Positions 1-10,651 of a DNA stretch of 61,952 nt are shown here, piece after piece; the stretch's first letter is position 1; every line of letters begins with the position of its first letter. Made by a program: the position numbers and the translations under genes. The DNA is from Rhodospirillales bacterium. Lineage in GTDB: Bacteria > Pseudomonadota > Alphaproteobacteria > Reyranellales > Reyranellaceae. The notes beneath the pieces were generated by a model. It worked only from the letters and a program-made list of their open reading frames with translations, was not told the DNA's origin and searched no databases. The stretch spans positions 1 to 61,952 of the forward strand of contig WHTW01000029.1 in the NCBI GenBank assembly GCA_009377525.1, read 5' to 3'.

Positions 1-101
1 CGGAAAGGGCGGAAAGGGCGCAAACCTCGAACCGCTGACGGCAGTGCTGGCACCGCCGGTGGGCTTTCTGTCAGCCGCTCGCCAAACCACCGTGCCAAGA
101 A

Positions 102-1904
102 CTAGCGGCTGTCCATCTTGAGCGCAGCGATGAAGGCCGACTGCGGGATCTCCACGTCGCCGACCTGGCGCATGCGCTTCTTGCCCTTCTTTTGCTTCTC
201 CAGGAGCTTCTTCTTGCGGCTGATGTCGCCGCCGTAGCACTTGGCCAGCACGTCCTTGCGCAGCGCGCTGATGGTCTCGCGGGCGATGATGCGCCCGCCG
301 ATCGCCGCCTGGATCGCGATCTTGAACAGCTGGCGCGGGATCAGATCCTTCAGCCGCTCGCACAGCGCGCGGCCGCGGCTCTCGGCCTGGTTCTTGTGGG
401 TGATGATGCTGAGCGCGTCGACCGGCTCGCCATTGACCATGATGGTGAGCTTCACCAGCTCGCCTTCCTCGTAGCCCACCATCTCGTAGTCGAAGCTGGC
501 ATAGCCGCGGGTGACCGACTTCAGCCGGTCGTAGAAGTCGAACACCACCTCGTTCAGCGGCAGGCGGTAGACCGCCATGGCGCGCGAGCCCGCATAGGTG
601 AGCTCGATCTGCTGGCCGCGCCGCTCCTGGCAGAGCGTCAGCACGGAGCCGAGATGCTCGTCGGGAGTCATGATCGTCGCCTTGATCCACGGCTCCTGCA
701 TGCTCTCGATCTGCATCGGGTCGGGATAGTCGGCCGGATTGTGCAGCTCGCGCTCGGTGCCGTCCGTCATCCGGAGCTTGTAGACGACCGAAGGCGCGGT
801 GGTGACGAGGTCGAGGTCGAACTCGCGCTCCAGCCGCTCCTGCACGATCTCGAGATGCAGCAGGCCAAGGAAGCCGCAGCGGAAGCCGAAGCCCAGCGCC
901 GCGCTCGATTCGGGCTCGAAGTGGAACGAGGAATCGTTCAGCCTGAGCTTGGACAGCGATTCGCGCAGCTGCTCGAACTCCGCGGCGTCGGCCGGGAACA
1001 GGCCGCAGAACACCACCGGCACCGAGGGCTTGAAGCCCGCCAGCATCTCGGCCGCGGGCTTGCGGTCGTCGGTGATGGTATCGCCGACCTTGCAGTCGGC
1101 GATGGTCTTGATGCCGGCGATGATGAAGCCGACCTCGCCCGGCCCCAGCTCGGCCACGTCCTTGGGCTTGGGCGTGAACACGCCGACCTTGTCGAGGTCG
1201 TACGACGCGGCCGCCGCCATCATGCGGATGCGCATGCCCTTCTTCAGGACGCCGTCCTTCACCCGCACCAGGGTGACGACGCCGAGGTAGGGGTCGTACC
1301 AGCTGTCGACCAGCAGCGCCTTCAGGGGCGCGTTGCGGTCGCCCTTGGGCGGCGGCAGGCGCTTGACCATCGCTTCCAGGAGATCGTCGATGCCCAATCC
1401 GGTCTTGGCCGACACCTTCATGGCCTCGGACGTGTCGATGCCGATCACGTCCTCGATCTCCTGACAGACGCGGTCGGGATCGGCCGAGGGCAGGTCGATC
1501 TTGTTCAGGACCGGGATGATCTCGTGGTTGGCGTCGATCGCGTGATAGGCGTTGGCCAGCGTCTGCGCCTCGACACCCTGGCTGGCATCGACCACCAGCA
1601 GCGAGCCTTCGCAGGCCGCCAGCGAACGGCTGACCTCGTAGGCGAAGTCGACATGGCCCGGCGTGTCCATGAGATTGAGCACGTAGGTCTTGCCGTCGAG
1701 CGCGGGGTAGTCGAGCCGCACGGTCTGCGCCTTGATGGTGATGCCGCGCTCGCGCTCGATGTCCATGGAATCGAGCATCTGGTCGTGGAACTCGCGCTCG
1801 CTCACCGCCCCGCAGCGCATGAGCAGCCGGTCGGCCAGCGTGCTCTTGCCGTGGTCGATATGGGCGATGATCGAGAAATTGCGGATCAACGACAGGTCGG
1901 TCAT
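102..1904 (-). CDS. lepA: Elongation factor 4 (LepA), ribosome-associated GTPase
   Basis: Translational GTPase that acts on the ribosome in the cytoplasm. The 600-residue product is the usual family length. The P-loop AHIDHGKS lies at residues 14-21, the G3 motif DTPGH near residue 78 and NKID near 132. The C-terminus is the lysine-rich LepA tail ([16 protein letters not shown]). The ATG at 1904 gives the standard N-terminus [20 protein letters not shown]; the frame stays open upstream but runs through a palindrome and into pheT in another frame. It is the last gene of the minus-strand translation block, 77 bases downstream of pheT and separated from it by a palindromic repeat, so it may have its own promoter. 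Identification is secure. Confidence 0.97.
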   Translation of the reverse strand: MTDLSLIRNFSIIAHIDHGKSTLADRLLMRCGAVSEREFHDQMLDSMDIERERGITIKAQTVRLDYPALDGKTYVLNLMDTPGHVDFAYEVSRSLAACEGSLLVVDASQGVEAQTLANAYHAIDANHEIIPVLNKIDLPSADPDRVCQEIEDVIGIDTSEAMKVSAKTGLGIDDLLEAMVKRLPPPKGDRNAPLKALLVDSWYDPYLGVVTLVRVKDGVLKKGMRIRMMAAAASYDLDKVGVFTPKPKDVAELGPGEVGFIIAGIKTIADCKVGDTITDDRKPAAEMLAGFKPSVPVVFCGLFPADAAEFEQLRESLSKLRLNDSSFHFEPESSAALGFGFRCGFLGLLHLEIVQERLEREFDLDLVTTAPSVVYKLRMTDGTERELHNPADYPDPMQIESMQEPWIKATIMTPDEHLGSVLTLCQERRGQQIELTYAGSRAMAVYRLPLNEVVFDFYDRLKSVTRGYASFDYEMVGYEEGELVKLTIMVNGEPVDALSIITHKNQAESRGRALCERLKDLIPRQLFKIAIQAAIGGRIIARETISALRKDVLAKCYGGDISRKKKLLEKQKKGKKRMRQVGDVEIPQSAFIAALKMDSR

Positions 1905-1917
1905 GTCACACTCTTTT

Positions 1918-1970
1918 GGACCGCGCGCATCCTGCGCGCTCATGAGCGCGCTGGAAGCGCGCGGTCCGGA
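1918..1970. repeat. GGACCGCG-type extragenic palindrome between pheT and lepA
   Basis: Imperfect inverted repeat with outer arms GGACCGCGCGC and GCGCGCGGTCC around a centre containing GCGCTCATGAGCGC. It fills most of the 77-base gap between pheT and lepA. Related sequences occur at 12895-12931, 25683-25863, 50713-50780 and at the right edge of the window, so it belongs to a dispersed family. Confidence 0.75.
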
Positions 1971-1981
1971 AGATAAAAACT

Positions 1982-4384
1982 CTAACCACGCAGCGTAGCA
2001 CCGGTTGCCTTGGCTACCTGCGCCACGATCTTGTTGCTCGCCGCTTCGATCTCGGCATCCGTGAGCGTGCGCTCGACCGGCTGCAGCGTGACCGTGAGCG
2101 CGATTGACTTCTTGCCGGCGGGCACCCCCTTGCCGGTATAGACGTCGAACACGCGGGCGGCCGTTACCAGCGCCTTGTCGGCGTTGCGCGCGGCGCGCAC
2201 CAGCTTCTCGGCCTCGACCTCGGCGTCGACGATGAAGGCAAAGTCGCGCTCCAGCGGCTGGAAAGCCGACAACGCGAGCTTCGGCCGCGCCTTGGTCGCC
2301 TTGGCCTTGGGCAGCGGCGGCGCATCGAGGAAGACCTCGAAGGCGACGACGGGGCCCTTGAGGTCGGCACCGGCCGAGATCTCGGGATGCAGCTCGCCGA
2401 ACTGCGCCATCACGCGATCGCCGAGCTTGATGAGGCCCGAGTGGCCGGGATGGTACCAGTCGGGCGCGCCCGGCTGGGTCGACAGGTTGTCCATCGGCGT
2501 GCCGATCGCGGCCAGCACGGCCAGCGCATCGGCCTTGGCGTCGAAGGCGTCGACGGTGCGGGCCGGGCCCGCCCAGTTGCGCGGCACCGCCATGTTGTGG
2601 CGCAGGCCGGCGGCCACCGTGCGCTGGCCCGTGGGTGTCGCGTTCTTGTACTCGGGGCCGACCTCGAACAGCGCCGGATCGCTGAGCCCGCGCGCCTCGT
2701 TGCGCTGCGCCGCGTCGATCAGGTTGGGCAGGATCGAGGGCCGCATGGTGTCGAGCGTGGAGTCGATCGAATTCAAAAGACGCAAGTCCGCCTGCTGCTT
2801 CGTGCCGAACCGCTCGGCCTTGGCGCGCGCCAGGAACGACCAGGTCACGGCCTCGTTCATGCCGCGCGCGCCGAGCGCCCGGCGGGCCAGCGGCACGCGA
2901 CGCTGCAGCGGACTGCGCACCGGCTTGGATGTGGCCGACAGGCGCGGCAGGGATGTCGTCGGGATGTTGTCGAAACCGAAGACGCGGGTCACTTCCTCGA
3001 CCAGGTCGGCTTCGCCCACGATGTCGGGCCGCCACGGCGGCACGGCCGCCGTCCATGGGCCGCCGCCTTCGACGGTGAAGCCGAGCTTGGCCAGGATCGA
3101 GGTGGTCTTGTCGGACGGCACGTCGATCGCCGTCAGGGTCTTCACGCGATCGGTGCGCAGCGTGTAGCTGCGCTGCCAGTTGGGCATGACACCGCTCGAC
3201 ATGACCTCGCTCGTCTCGCCGCCGCACAATTCCAGGATCAGGCGCGCCGCCACCTCGGCGCCCCACCAGCACGACTGCGGATCGATGCCGCGCTCGAAGC
3301 GATAGCGCGCATCCGAGAATATGCCGAGCTTGCGGCCCGACGCGGCGGTGCGGATCGGGTCGAAATAGGCGACCTCGAGGAACACCTCGGTGGTGTCCTC
3401 GCGGACGCCCGTGTCCTCGCCGCCCATGATGCCGCCCAACCCATGGACGCCCTTGGCATCGGCGATCGCGGCGATCGACGGATCGAGGGTGTAGGTCTTG
3501 CCGTCGAGCGCCAGCATCTGTTCGCCGTCGCGGGCTTGGCGCATGACCAGGTCGCCGGCGAGCTTCTTCGCATCGAACACGTGCAGCGGCCGGTTGAGGT
3601 CGAAGGTCACGAGGTTGGTGATGTCGACCAAGGCCGAGATCGGACGCAGCCCGATCGCCTTAAGCCGGCGTTGCAACCAGTCCGGCGAGGCGCCGTTCTT
3701 GATACCGCGGAAATGGCGGCCGACCACGATGGGGCAGGGGCTGTCGGGCCTGGGCTCGTAGCCGTGCGCCCACTTGATCGGGCTTTGATAGGTGCCCGAC
3801 ACCTTGTCGGCCTTCAGGGGCTTCAGGGTGCCCAGCCCCGCCGCCGCGAGATCGCGGGCGATGCCGTGCACGCCCAGGCAGTCGGGGCGGTTGGGCGTCA
3901 CCTTGATCTCGATCACCGGATCGTCGAGGCCGAGCGCCTCGGCCGCCGGCGCGCCGGTCTTGGCCTCGGCCGGCAGGTCGATGATGCCGCTATGGTCGTC
4001 GCCCAGCTCGAGTTCGCGTGAGGAGCAGAGCATGCCGTTGCTCTCCTCGCCGCGGATCTTGCTCGCCTTGAGCAGCAGGCCGGTGCCTGGGATGGTGCTG
4101 CCGGACGGCGCGAAGACGCCCTTCATGCCGGTGCGCGCGTTGGGCGCGCCGCAGACGACCTGGACGACGCCGCCGCCGGTGTCGACCTTGCACACGCGCA
4201 GCCGGTCGGCGTTGGGATGCTGCACGGCTTCGACGACATAGCCGACGATGAAGCCTTTCAGCGTCTCGCCCGGGTTGGTGATGCCCTCGACCTCGAGCCC
4301 AAGCATGGTCAGCGTGTCGCGGATCTCACCGAGCGACGCGGTCGTGTCGAGATGCTCCTTCAGCCAGGACAGCGTGAACTTCAT
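1982..4384 (-). CDS. pheT: Phenylalanine--tRNA ligase beta subunit
   Basis: Beta subunit of the alpha2-beta2 phenylalanyl-tRNA synthetase; it binds tRNA and edits mischarged tyrosine. The product is 800 residues, typical for bacteria. Visible order: N-terminal tRNA-binding OB fold ([20 protein letters not shown], around residues 45-65), the B3/4 editing region, the B5 domain, and the C-terminal ferredoxin-like anticodon-binding domain ([13 protein letters not shown]). The ATG at 4384 overlaps the pheS stop by four bases (ATGA), so the two subunits are translationally coupled, which suits equimolar assembly. Confidence 0.97.
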   Translation of the reverse strand: MKFTLSWLKEHLDTTASLGEIRDTLTMLGLEVEGITNPGETLKGFIVGYVVEAVQHPNADRLRVCKVDTGGGVVQVVCGAPNARTGMKGVFAPSGSTIPGTGLLLKASKIRGEESNGMLCSSRELELGDDHSGIIDLPAEAKTGAPAAEALGLDDPVIEIKVTPNRPDCLGVHGIARDLAAAGLGTLKPLKADKVSGTYQSPIKWAHGYEPRPDSPCPIVVGRHFRGIKNGASPDWLQRRLKAIGLRPISALVDITNLVTFDLNRPLHVFDAKKLAGDLVMRQARDGEQMLALDGKTYTLDPSIAAIADAKGVHGLGGIMGGEDTGVREDTTEVFLEVAYFDPIRTAASGRKLGIFSDARYRFERGIDPQSCWWGAEVAARLILELCGGETSEVMSSGVMPNWQRSYTLRTDRVKTLTAIDVPSDKTTSILAKLGFTVEGGGPWTAAVPPWRPDIVGEADLVEEVTRVFGFDNIPTTSLPRLSATSKPVRSPLQRRVPLARRALGARGMNEAVTWSFLARAKAERFGTKQQADLRLLNSIDSTLDTMRPSILPNLIDAAQRNEARGLSDPALFEVGPEYKNATPTGQRTVAAGLRHNMAVPRNWAGPARTVDAFDAKADALAVLAAIGTPMDNLSTQPGAPDWYHPGHSGLIKLGDRVMAQFGELHPEISAGADLKGPVVAFEVFLDAPPLPKAKATKARPKLALSAFQPLERDFAFIVDAEVEAEKLVRAARNADKALVTAARVFDVYTGKGVPAGKKSIALTVTLQPVERTLTDAEIEAASNKIVAQVAKATGATLRG

Positions 4385-5493
4385 CGTCCCAGCCCTCCGG
4401 TCAGCGACGGCCATTCCAGCGCCGAGAAGCCGTAGTGGCGCAGCCAGCGCAGGTCGGAGTCGAAGAAGCTGCGCAGGTCGGGGATGCCGTATTTCAGCAT
4501 GGCGATGCGGTCGATGCCCATGCCGAAGGCGAAGCCCTGGTAGACCGCGGGGTCGAGCCCGCAATTGGCGATCACGTTGGGATGCACCATGCCCGAGCCC
4601 AGGATCTCCAGCCACGAATCGCCGGCGCCGATCTTGAGCTCGCCGCCCTTCCACGAGCAGCCGATGTCGACCTCGGCCGACGGCTCGGTGAAGGGGAAGT
4701 AGGAGGGGCGGAACCGCAAGGGCAGGTCGTCGATCTCGAAGAAGGCGCGACAGAAATCGACCAGGCAGCCCTTCAGGTGGCCCATGTGTGTCGTGCGATC
4801 GATCACCAGGCCTTCGACCTGATGGAACATCGGCGTGTGGGTGGCGTCGTTGTCGATGCGGAAGGTGCGGCCGGGCACGATGATGCGCAGCGAGCCGCCG
4901 TCGGCCAGCATCTTCTGCACGCCCTTGTCGAGCATGGTGCGGGCCTGCACCGGCGAGGTGTGGGTGCGCAGCACCATGGGCGTGCCGTCCGGCCGCGACG
5001 GCAGATAGAAGGTATCCTGCATCTGCCGCGCCGGATGGTCGGGCGGGATGTTGAGCGCGGTGAAGTTGTGCCAGTCGTCCTCGATGTCGGGACCGTCGGC
5101 CCAGGTGAAGCCCATCTCGCCGAAGATGGCGGCAAGCTCGTCCATCACCTGGCCGATCGGATGCAGCGTGCCCTCGGTCCAGGTGGCGAATTCCGGCCGT
5201 GTCGGCAGGCTGACATCGACCTTCTCGTTGCCGAGCTTGGCGGCCAGCGCCGAGGCGCTGAGGTCGCTCTTGCGCGCCTCGAGCGCCGCCTCGATCTCGC
5301 CCTTGAGCTGGTTCACCTCAGCGCCGAACTCGCGGCGCTGGTCGGGCGCCAGGCTGCCCAGCGTCTTCATCAGGCCGGTGACGCTGCCTTTCTTGCCGAG
5401 GGCAGCCACGCGCGCGGCGTCGAGGGCGGCGAGGTCGGCCGCTTGGCTCACGGCGCCCAGCGCCTCGCTGCGAATCGTCGAAAGATCGTCCAT
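4381..5493 (-). CDS. pheS: Phenylalanine--tRNA ligase alpha subunit
   Basis: Catalytic subunit that activates phenylalanine and charges tRNA-Phe. The product is 370 residues with an N-terminal coiled-coil arm and class II synthetase motifs: [41 protein letters not shown], the Phe-pocket GSGMVHPNV and motif 3 [20 protein letters not shown]. The ATG at 5493 is preceded by a purine-rich GGAGTGAGAGAG. An in-frame ATG at 5520 would add nine residues and is less likely. The gene lies 117 bases downstream of rplT, behind a terminator-like hairpin, so its expression may depend on read-through or attenuation. Confidence 0.97.
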   Translation of the reverse strand: MDDLSTIRSEALGAVSQAADLAALDAARVAALGKKGSVTGLMKTLGSLAPDQRREFGAEVNQLKGEIEAALEARKSDLSASALAAKLGNEKVDVSLPTRPEFATWTEGTLHPIGQVMDELAAIFGEMGFTWADGPDIEDDWHNFTALNIPPDHPARQMQDTFYLPSRPDGTPMVLRTHTSPVQARTMLDKGVQKMLADGGSLRIIVPGRTFRIDNDATHTPMFHQVEGLVIDRTTHMGHLKGCLVDFCRAFFEIDDLPLRFRPSYFPFTEPSAEVDIGCSWKGGELKIGAGDSWLEILGSGMVHPNVIANCGLDPAVYQGFAFGMGIDRIAMLKYGIPDLRSFFDSDLRWLRHYGFSALEWPSLTGGLGR

Positions 5494-5540
5494 AGATGTC
5501 TCTCTCACTCCGAAGAGCACTCACTTCCGAACCCGACACG

Positions 5541-5570
5541 AAAAAGGGAGCCTGCGGTCCAGGCTCCCTC
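5541..5570 (-). terminator. Intrinsic terminator or attenuator between rplT and pheS
   Basis: Read on the minus strand: GGGAGCCTG, loop GACCG, CAGGCTCCC, then TTTTT. This perfect 9-bp GC-rich stem with a T-run sits in the rplT-pheS gap. A smaller hairpin, GCACCG-GAT-CGGTGC, precedes it at about 5588-5602. phe operons in enterobacteria are controlled by attenuation, but I found no clear Phe-rich leader peptide here, so it may be a plain terminator with partial read-through. Confidence 0.8.
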
Positions 5571-5610
5571 TTTGCGATCCTTATCCGAGCACCGATCCGG
5601 TGCGCGGACA

Positions 5611-5967
5611 TTACTTGAGGGCGGCCTGGGCCTGTTCGACCAGGGCCTTGAACGCCGCCGGCTCCCGCGCCGCGAGATCGGCCATGACCTTGCGGTCGAC
5701 CTCGATCCCGGCCTTCAGGATGCCGTTCATGAACTGCGAGTAGGTGAGGCCATGCTCGCGCGCCGCGGCGTTGATGCGCTGGATCCACAGACCGCGGAAC
5801 GTGCGCTTCTTGTTGCGCCGGTCGCGGTAGGCGTATTGCAGGCCCTTCTCGACCTTCTCGATGCCGACGCGGAACGCCAGCTTGGCGCGGCCGCGATAGC
5901 CCTTGGCGAGCTTCAGGACCTTCTTGTGACGAGCGTGTGCAGCCACGCCCCGCTTGACGCGTGCCAT
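5611..5967 (-). CDS. rplT: 50S ribosomal protein L20
   Basis: Primary 23S rRNA-binding protein needed early in large-subunit assembly. The product is 118 residues, the normal length, beginning [19 protein letters not shown] and containing [15 protein letters not shown] and [19 protein letters not shown]. It starts three bases after the rpmI stop, and its GAGAGG ribosome-binding site lies inside the end of rpmI, so the two genes form a tight pair. A terminator-like stem follows before pheS. Confidence 0.98.
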   Translation of the reverse strand: MARVKRGVAAHARHKKVLKLAKGYRGRAKLAFRVGIEKVEKGLQYAYRDRRNKKRTFRGLWIQRINAAAREHGLTYSQFMNGILKAGIEVDRKVMADLAAREPAAFKALVEQAQAALK

Positions 5968-5970
5968 GGG

Positions 5971-6174
5971 CTACCTCTCGTACGGGAAGAAGTTGCGCTT
6001 GATGATGCGCGTGTCGGGCTCGGACACCAGGGTCATGCCGGTCTGCTGGCGCAGGAAGCGGTTGCCCCGCTTGGTCATGCCGTGGCGCTTGCCGACGACG
6101 CCATGCTTCACTTTGCCGGATGCCGTGAAGCGAAAACGCTTCTTGGCCCCACTCTTGGTCTTCATCTTGGGCAT
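5971..6174 (-). CDS. rpmI: 50S ribosomal protein L35
   Basis: Small basic large-subunit protein of 67 residues, beginning [20 protein letters not shown] with the typical KRHGMTKR and C-terminal [12 protein letters not shown] good AAAGGAAC ribosome-binding site precedes the ATG. In the classical order infC directly precedes rpmI. Here infC lies about 1.9 kb upstream on the same strand, with two plus-strand genes in between, so rpmI-rplT probably has its own promoter in 6175-6311. Confidence 0.98.
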   Translation of the reverse strand: MPKMKTKSGAKKRFRFTASGKVKHGVVGKRHGMTKRGNRFLRQQTGMTLVSEPDTRIIKRNFFPYER

Positions 6175-6311
6175 TTTCGTTCCTTTTCAAAGGGTTACGA
6201 TTGGCGGCCGAGGCAATGCCCTGTTCGGCCAGGCCGCCGAAGAACGGGGCTTATAGCGGCGGTGCGGGGACCACGCAAGCGCGGGACGGACCGTCTTCTG
6301 GCGAGAATCTA

Positions 6312-6419
6312 CCTCATCCTGAGGAGCGGCCGTAGGCCGCGTCTCGAAGGATGGGCAACAGGCACGGTGCGTGCTGCCATCCTTCGAGACGCGCGCTTCG
6401 CGCGCTCCTCAGGATGAGG
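6312..6419. repeat. Extragenic palindrome upstream of the SDR gene
   Basis: Long inverted repeat whose outer arms read CCTCATCCTGAGGAGC on the left and GCTCCTCAGGATGAGG on the right. Inside them lie GTCTCGAAGGATGG and CCATCCTTCGAGAC, each bordered by a GC-rich variable hairpin. This layout matches the short dispersed palindromes common between genes in alphaproteobacteria. It ends 19 bases before the SDR start codon. Confidence 0.8.
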
Positions 6420-6438
6420 CGTTCTTGGAGGGGAGAGC

Positions 6439-7194
6439 ATGAGACTGGCAGGCAAGGTGGCGCTGGTGACCGGCGCACAGCAGGGCATCGGGGCGGCGAT
6501 CGGCCGGGCGCTGGCAGAGGAGGGCGCCGACGTGGCGCTGAGCTGGCTCGACGACCAAGCCGGCGCCGAAGCGGTCGCGACCTATGCCGGCCAGACCGGC
6601 CGGCGGGCGCATCTCGTCAAGGCCGATGTCGCCAAGCTCTCGGACATCGAGGCCATGGTGGCCGAGACCGTGCGGACACTGGGCGTGCCCGACATCCTGG
6701 TCAACAACGCCGGCGTCTATCCGCGTGTGAAATTCCTCGATATGCGCGAGAGCGACTGGGACTACGTGCTCGACATCAACCTCAAGGCCGGCTGCTTCGC
6801 CGCCGTCGCTGTCGCCAAGGCGCTGATCGCGGCCGGCAAGCGCGGCTCGATCGTCAACCTGTCATCGCAGGCGATGCGCGGCGCGGTGCGCGGCGTGCAC
6901 TACAGCGCGAGCAAAGGCGGCGTCGTCTCGATGACTCGGGCGATGGCGCTCGAGCTCGCGCCGCACGACATTCGGGTCAATGCCATCGCTCCCGGCACGA
7001 CCGACACCGCCCAGCCGCGCTATGGCAACACCGACGCCGAGCTGATCGAGATCGCCCGCGCCACCATCCCGCTCGGCGGCAAGCTGCTGGCGCCCGACCA
7101 GATCGCGCGCAGCGCGGTGTTCCTGGCCTCGGACGACGCCGATGCCATCACCGGCCAGGTGCTGCACGTCAATGGTGGCTCATACATGCCGTAG
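6439..7194 (+). CDS. SDR-family oxidoreductase (3-oxoacyl-ACP-reductase-like)
   Basis: Classical short-chain dehydrogenase/reductase of 251 residues. Visible features are the cofactor motif TGAQQGIG at 11-18, NNAG at 89-92, catalytic Ser142/Ser143, Tyr155 and Lys159 in YSASKGG, and the C-terminal GQVLHVNGG. The substrate cannot be read; FabG-like or sugar/steroid-type activity are all possible. A strong GGAGGGGAG ribosome-binding site precedes the ATG. It is a plus-strand gene placed between the infC and rpmI parts of the minus-strand translation block. Confidence 0.9.
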   Translation: MRLAGKVALVTGAQQGIGAAIGRALAEEGADVALSWLDDQAGAEAVATYAGQTGRRAHLVKADVAKLSDIEAMVAETVRTLGVPDILVNNAGVYPRVKFLDMRESDWDYVLDINLKAGCFAAVAVAKALIAAGKRGSIVNLSSQAMRGAVRGVHYSASKGGVVSMTRAMALELAPHDIRVNAIAPGTTDTAQPRYGNTDAELIEIARATIPLGGKLLAPDQIARSAVFLASDDADAITGQVLHVNGGSYMP

Positions 7195-7264
7195 TGCCAG
7201 CGGCGGCAACCGCAACGATCACAGCTTTCATGCGTTGCACCGCTTGGAGGCTAAGCGTCCGGCC

Positions 7265-8053
7265 ATGAAGAAGACCGCAGCAATCGCTCTTGTGGCGTTT
7301 CTGGGCGCCACGCCGGTCGGGGCACAGTCGAGTTCCGAAAAGGTGCGGGACAATCCAGTCGCCCAGTACGTGCAGGTGAAGACGGTGGTCGGCCAGGTGA
7401 TGGGCGTGGTCGATGCGCGCGCGACGCCGATCGAGCCGGAGGGCTATAATCTCCTGAGATACTGCTGGACGGCCGAGAACGTGCTGGGCGACTGGGCCGA
7501 GCGCGCGGGGCTTACTGGCGCGATGGTCGTGCGCGCCCTCGAGACGCGCTCCTGGCAGCGCGATCTGGCGCGCGCCGGCTATCCCGAGGCGCCGGCGGTC
7601 GAAGCGATCGGCCGCTACGAGGCCATGCTGATCGGTGCCGGCTTCACCGATGCCGCCCGCGCGCGGGCGGTCGACGCGCTGGCGCTGGAGCTGGACGGGC
7701 TCAGGCGAAAGACGCCGGGTGCGGCGCAGGTCCGCGCGATCCATCGCTGTGACGGTCAGCGGCGTTCGTTGGCGCTCAACTACGCGACATTGCCGGCGGA
7801 TGGCCGGGCGCGGTTCATGCCTTACGTGCTGCACCAGGTCTGCCAGGGGCAGCAGCTCGACCCGGACGATCCGATCCGCTGCGACTACTGGATGTACGGC
7901 AAGACCGACAAGCCGACGTCGTTCGCCGGCGAGACCGTCTACAGCGTGCGCTGGCTCGACGGGTCGACGGCAAACGGGCGATTCGATCCTGAGCAATCGC
8001 GCAGCGCCGGAACCGTGACGTTGCGCCTGCGTCCCCCCAAGGCGACGAAGTAG
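7265..8053 (+). CDS. Secreted protein of unknown function
   Basis: I do not recognise the family. The ATG at 7265 gives 262 residues beginning with a signal peptide (MKKTAAIALVAFLGATPVGA, cleavage probably after residue 20), so the product is probably periplasmic. The mature part is mostly helical, with a few Cys residues (for example YCWTAENV and RCDGQRR) and a basic, beta-rich C-terminus. An open frame begins upstream at 7142 but overlaps the SDR gene and lacks the signal peptide at its start. The stop codon directly abuts the infC stop on the other strand. Confidence 0.75.
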   Translation: MKKTAAIALVAFLGATPVGAQSSSEKVRDNPVAQYVQVKTVVGQVMGVVDARATPIEPEGYNLLRYCWTAENVLGDWAERAGLTGAMVVRALETRSWQRDLARAGYPEAPAVEAIGRYEAMLIGAGFTDAARARAVDALALELDGLRRKTPGAAQVRAIHRCDGQRRSLALNYATLPADGRARFMPYVLHQVCQGQQLDPDDPIRCDYWMYGKTDKPTSFAGETVYSVRWLDGSTANGRFDPEQSRSAGTVTLRLRPPKATK

Positions 8054-8590
8054 TTACTTCGGCGCCAGGACCATGATCATCTGCCGGCCTTCCATGCGCG
8101 GCATCGATTCGATCTTGGTGAGCGGGTCCATCTCGCCGCGGACGCGGTTCAGCACCTGCAGGCCGAGCTCGGAATGGACCATCTCGCGGCCGCGGAAGCG
8201 CAGGGTGACCTTCACCTTGTCGCCTTCCTCGATGAACCGCTTCATGGCGCGCATCTTCACTTCGTAATCGTGCTCGTCGATGTTCGGGCGCATCTTGATC
8301 TCTTTGACCTCGATCACCTTCTGGTGCTTACGCGCCTCGTGCGCCTTTTTCTGCGCTTCGTACTTGTACTTGCCGTAGTCGGAAATTTTGGCGACTGGCG
8401 GAACGGCATTGGGGGAGATCTCGATCAGGTCGAGACTGGCCTCCTCTGCCATGTCGATTGCCTCGCGGGTGCTGACGACGCCGACCATATCGCCGTTCTC
8501 GTCGATCAGTCGGACTTGCGGCGCTTTGATTTCGCCGTTGACGCGCGGACCCTCGCGGGTGGGCGCGCTTTGTTGAGCAGGTCGTGCTAT
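8054..8590 (-). CDS. infC: Translation initiation factor IF-3 (ATA start inferred)
   Basis: IF-3 prevents subunit joining and checks start-codon pairing. The first in-frame ATG (8488) would give 144 residues and remove the N-terminal domain. The frame continues upstream through conserved IF-3 sequence ([20 protein letters not shown]) to an ATA at 8590, with AAGGAG nine bases before it. That start gives 178 residues, the usual family length. Non-standard starts (AUU, AUC, AUA) are known for infC and underlie autoregulation by IF-3. The C-terminal domain is complete ([14 protein letters not shown] and the end MIMVLAPK). It lies 60 bases downstream of thrS. Confidence 0.95.
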   Translation of the reverse strand: MARPAQQSAPTREGPRVNGEIKAPQVRLIDENGDMVGVVSTREAIDMAEEASLDLIEISPNAVPPVAKISDYGKYKYEAQKKAHEARKHQKVIEVKEIKMRPNIDEHDYEVKMRAMKRFIEEGDKVKVTLRFRGREMVHSELGLQVLNRVRGEMDPLTKIESMPRMEGRQMIMVLAPK

Positions 8591-8650
8591 GGCTTCATTC
8601 TCCTTCGTAAGAGCTCCGGTTCGGAGCGGGGGTACGAGACGGCGGCCGCC

Positions 8651-10591
8651 CTAGAAGGGCGGCCGTGCCTCTTCAGAAAGATTAGTGACGGCGGCCCCGA
8701 GTTCAAGGACCTCCTGCTTTTCCGAGCCCAGGCGGCGGACGGCGACCGTCTTGCCCTCGATGTCGCGCCGGCCCACGGCAAGGATCAGCGGCACATGGGC
8801 CAGCGAGTGCTCGCGGACCTTGTAATTGATCTTCTCGTTGCGCAGGTCCGTGTCGACCCGCATGCCGGCCGCGCGAAGCTGGCTCGCGACCTCGTTGGCA
8901 TAGGAGTCGGCGTCGTTGACGATCGTGGCTACCACCGCTTGCGTCGGCGCCAGCCAGAGCGGGAAGCGGCCGGCATGGTGCTCGATGAGAATGCCGATCA
9001 TGCGCTCGAAGCTGCCGAAGATGGCGCGGTGCAGCATGACCGGGACCTTGCGCGAGCCGTCCTCGGCGACATAGCTCGCGCCCAGCCGCTCGGGCAGCAT
9101 GAAGTCGACCTGCAGGGTGCCGCACTGCCAGTCGCGGCCGATCGCATCGCGCAGCACGAATTCCAGCTTGGGACCGTAGAACGCGCCTTCGCCGGGATTG
9201 AGGATCAGATCCAGACCCGCCGCCTTCGACGCCGACTTCAGGGCACCTTCGGCCTGGTCCCAGATCGCATCGGAGCCGATACGCACGGGTGGGCGATCGG
9301 CGAATTTCACGAAGTATTCGAAGCCCAGGTCGCGGTAGACGTCGCCCAGCAGCTTGCAGAAGCGGATCGTCTCGACCTCGATCTGGTCTTCCGAGCAGAA
9401 GATATGCGCGTCGTCCTGCGTGAAGTTGCGCACCCGCAGGATGCCGTGCAGGGCGCCCGACGGCTCGAAGCGATGGCACGAACCCATTTCGGCCATGCGC
9501 AGCGGCAGCTCGCGGTAGCTGCGGAGCCCCTGATTGAAGATCTGGATGTGGCACGGGCAGTTCATCGGCTTCAGCGCGAACATGCGCCGCGCCGGATCGG
9601 CGACATACTCCTTCAGGCCTTCCTCGTTCTCGCTGAGATACATGTTCTCGCGAAAATTCTCCCAGTGGCCCGACTTCTCCCACAGCCGCCGGTCGTTGAG
9701 CTGCGGCGTCTTCACCTCGACATAGCCGCCGGCCTCGAGCTTGCGCCGCAGATAGCCCTCGAGCGTGCGCCAGAACGTCCAGCCCTTGGGATGCCAGTAG
9801 ACCATCCCCGCCGAGTCTTCCTGCTGGTGGAAGAGGGCCATCTCTCGGCCGAGCTTGCGATGGTCGCGCTTCTCGGCCTCCTCGATGCGGTGCAGGTAGG
9901 CCTTCAGCTCCTTGTCGGAGAAGAACACCGTGCCGTAGACGCGCTGGAGCTGGGCGTTGTTGGCATCGCCGCGCCAGTAGGCGCCCGACACCTTCGTGAG
10001 CTTGAAGGCCTTGCCGAGCTTGCCCGTCGAGGGCAGGTGCGGACCCAGGCACATGTCGAGCCAGTCGCCCTGCTTGTAGACCGAGATCACCTCGTCCTTG
10101 GGCAGTTCGTCGACCCACTGGGCCTTGAAGCTCTCGCCGTGCTGCTTGAAGTAGTCCTTGATCTTCGCCCGGTCCCAGATCTCGCGCGTGATCGGCAGGT
10201 CGCGGTCGACGATCTCGGCCATGCGCTGCTCGATCTTGGCGAAGTCATCGGGCGAGAACGGCTGCTCGCGCACGAAGTCGTAGTAGAAGCCGTCCTCCGT
10301 CGCCGGGCCGAACGTGATCTGCGTGCCGGGATAGAGCTCCTGGACCGCCTGGGCCAGCACGTGCGCCGCGTCGTGGCGCAGCAGCTCCAGCGCCTCGGAA
10401 TCGCGCGACGTCACGATGCCGATCTTGGCGTCGTGATCGACGACGTGGGAAAGGTCCTTCATCTTGCCGTCGACGCGCAGCGCCAGCGCCGCCTTGGCCA
10501 GCCCTGGGCCGATCGAGGCGGCGATGTCGGCGCCGCTCACCGGTTTGTCGAACGATCGGACCGAACCGTCCGGTAAGGAAATATTGATCAT
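8651..10591 (-). CDS. thrS: Threonine--tRNA ligase
   Basis: Class II synthetase of 646 residues that charges tRNA-Thr and edits serine. It shows an N-terminal TGS domain ([20 protein letters not shown]), the editing-domain second metal-binding His/Cys cluster region, catalytic motifs ([38 protein letters not shown] [12 protein letters not shown]) and a C-terminal anticodon-binding domain. The ATG at 10591 is chosen because TGS begins there; the frame continues upstream without homology. It is transcribed toward infC, as in the conserved thrS-infC pair. The leader has a 9-bp hairpin at 10631-10651. Confidence 0.97.
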   Translation of the reverse strand: MINISLPDGSVRSFDKPVSGADIAASIGPGLAKAALALRVDGKMKDLSHVVDHDAKIGIVTSRDSEALELLRHDAAHVLAQAVQELYPGTQITFGPATEDGFYYDFVREQPFSPDDFAKIEQRMAEIVDRDLPITREIWDRAKIKDYFKQHGESFKAQWVDELPKDEVISVYKQGDWLDMCLGPHLPSTGKLGKAFKLTKVSGAYWRGDANNAQLQRVYGTVFFSDKELKAYLHRIEEAEKRDHRKLGREMALFHQQEDSAGMVYWHPKGWTFWRTLEGYLRRKLEAGGYVEVKTPQLNDRRLWEKSGHWENFRENMYLSENEEGLKEYVADPARRMFALKPMNCPCHIQIFNQGLRSYRELPLRMAEMGSCHRFEPSGALHGILRVRNFTQDDAHIFCSEDQIEVETIRFCKLLGDVYRDLGFEYFVKFADRPPVRIGSDAIWDQAEGALKSASKAAGLDLILNPGEGAFYGPKLEFVLRDAIGRDWQCGTLQVDFMLPERLGASYVAEDGSRKVPVMLHRAIFGSFERMIGILIEHHAGRFPLWLAPTQAVVATIVNDADSYANEVASQLRAAGMRVDTDLRNEKINYKVREHSLAHVPLILAVGRRDIEGKTVAVRRLGSEKQEVLELGAAVTNLSEEARPPF

Positions 10592-10630
10592 GGCAACCAC
10601 CGCATAAGAAGATTCCGAACACAGCTCACG

Positions 10631-10651
10631 CGCCGACACGAAGTGTCGGCG
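10631..10651 (-). promoter_or_regulatory. Hairpin in the thrS leader
   Basis: Perfect 9-bp inverted repeat CGCCGACAC-gaa-GTGTCGGCG about 40 bases upstream of the thrS start. No T-run follows it, so it is not an intrinsic terminator. ThrRS autoregulates its own leader in enterobacteria, but a link here is only inference. Confidence 0.35.

Noticed and set aside
192..1976. Long plus-strand frame of 594 codons opposite lepA
   Set aside because: Antisense shadow of lepA in GC-rich DNA; the composition is His/Arg/Leu-rich and has no domain pattern.
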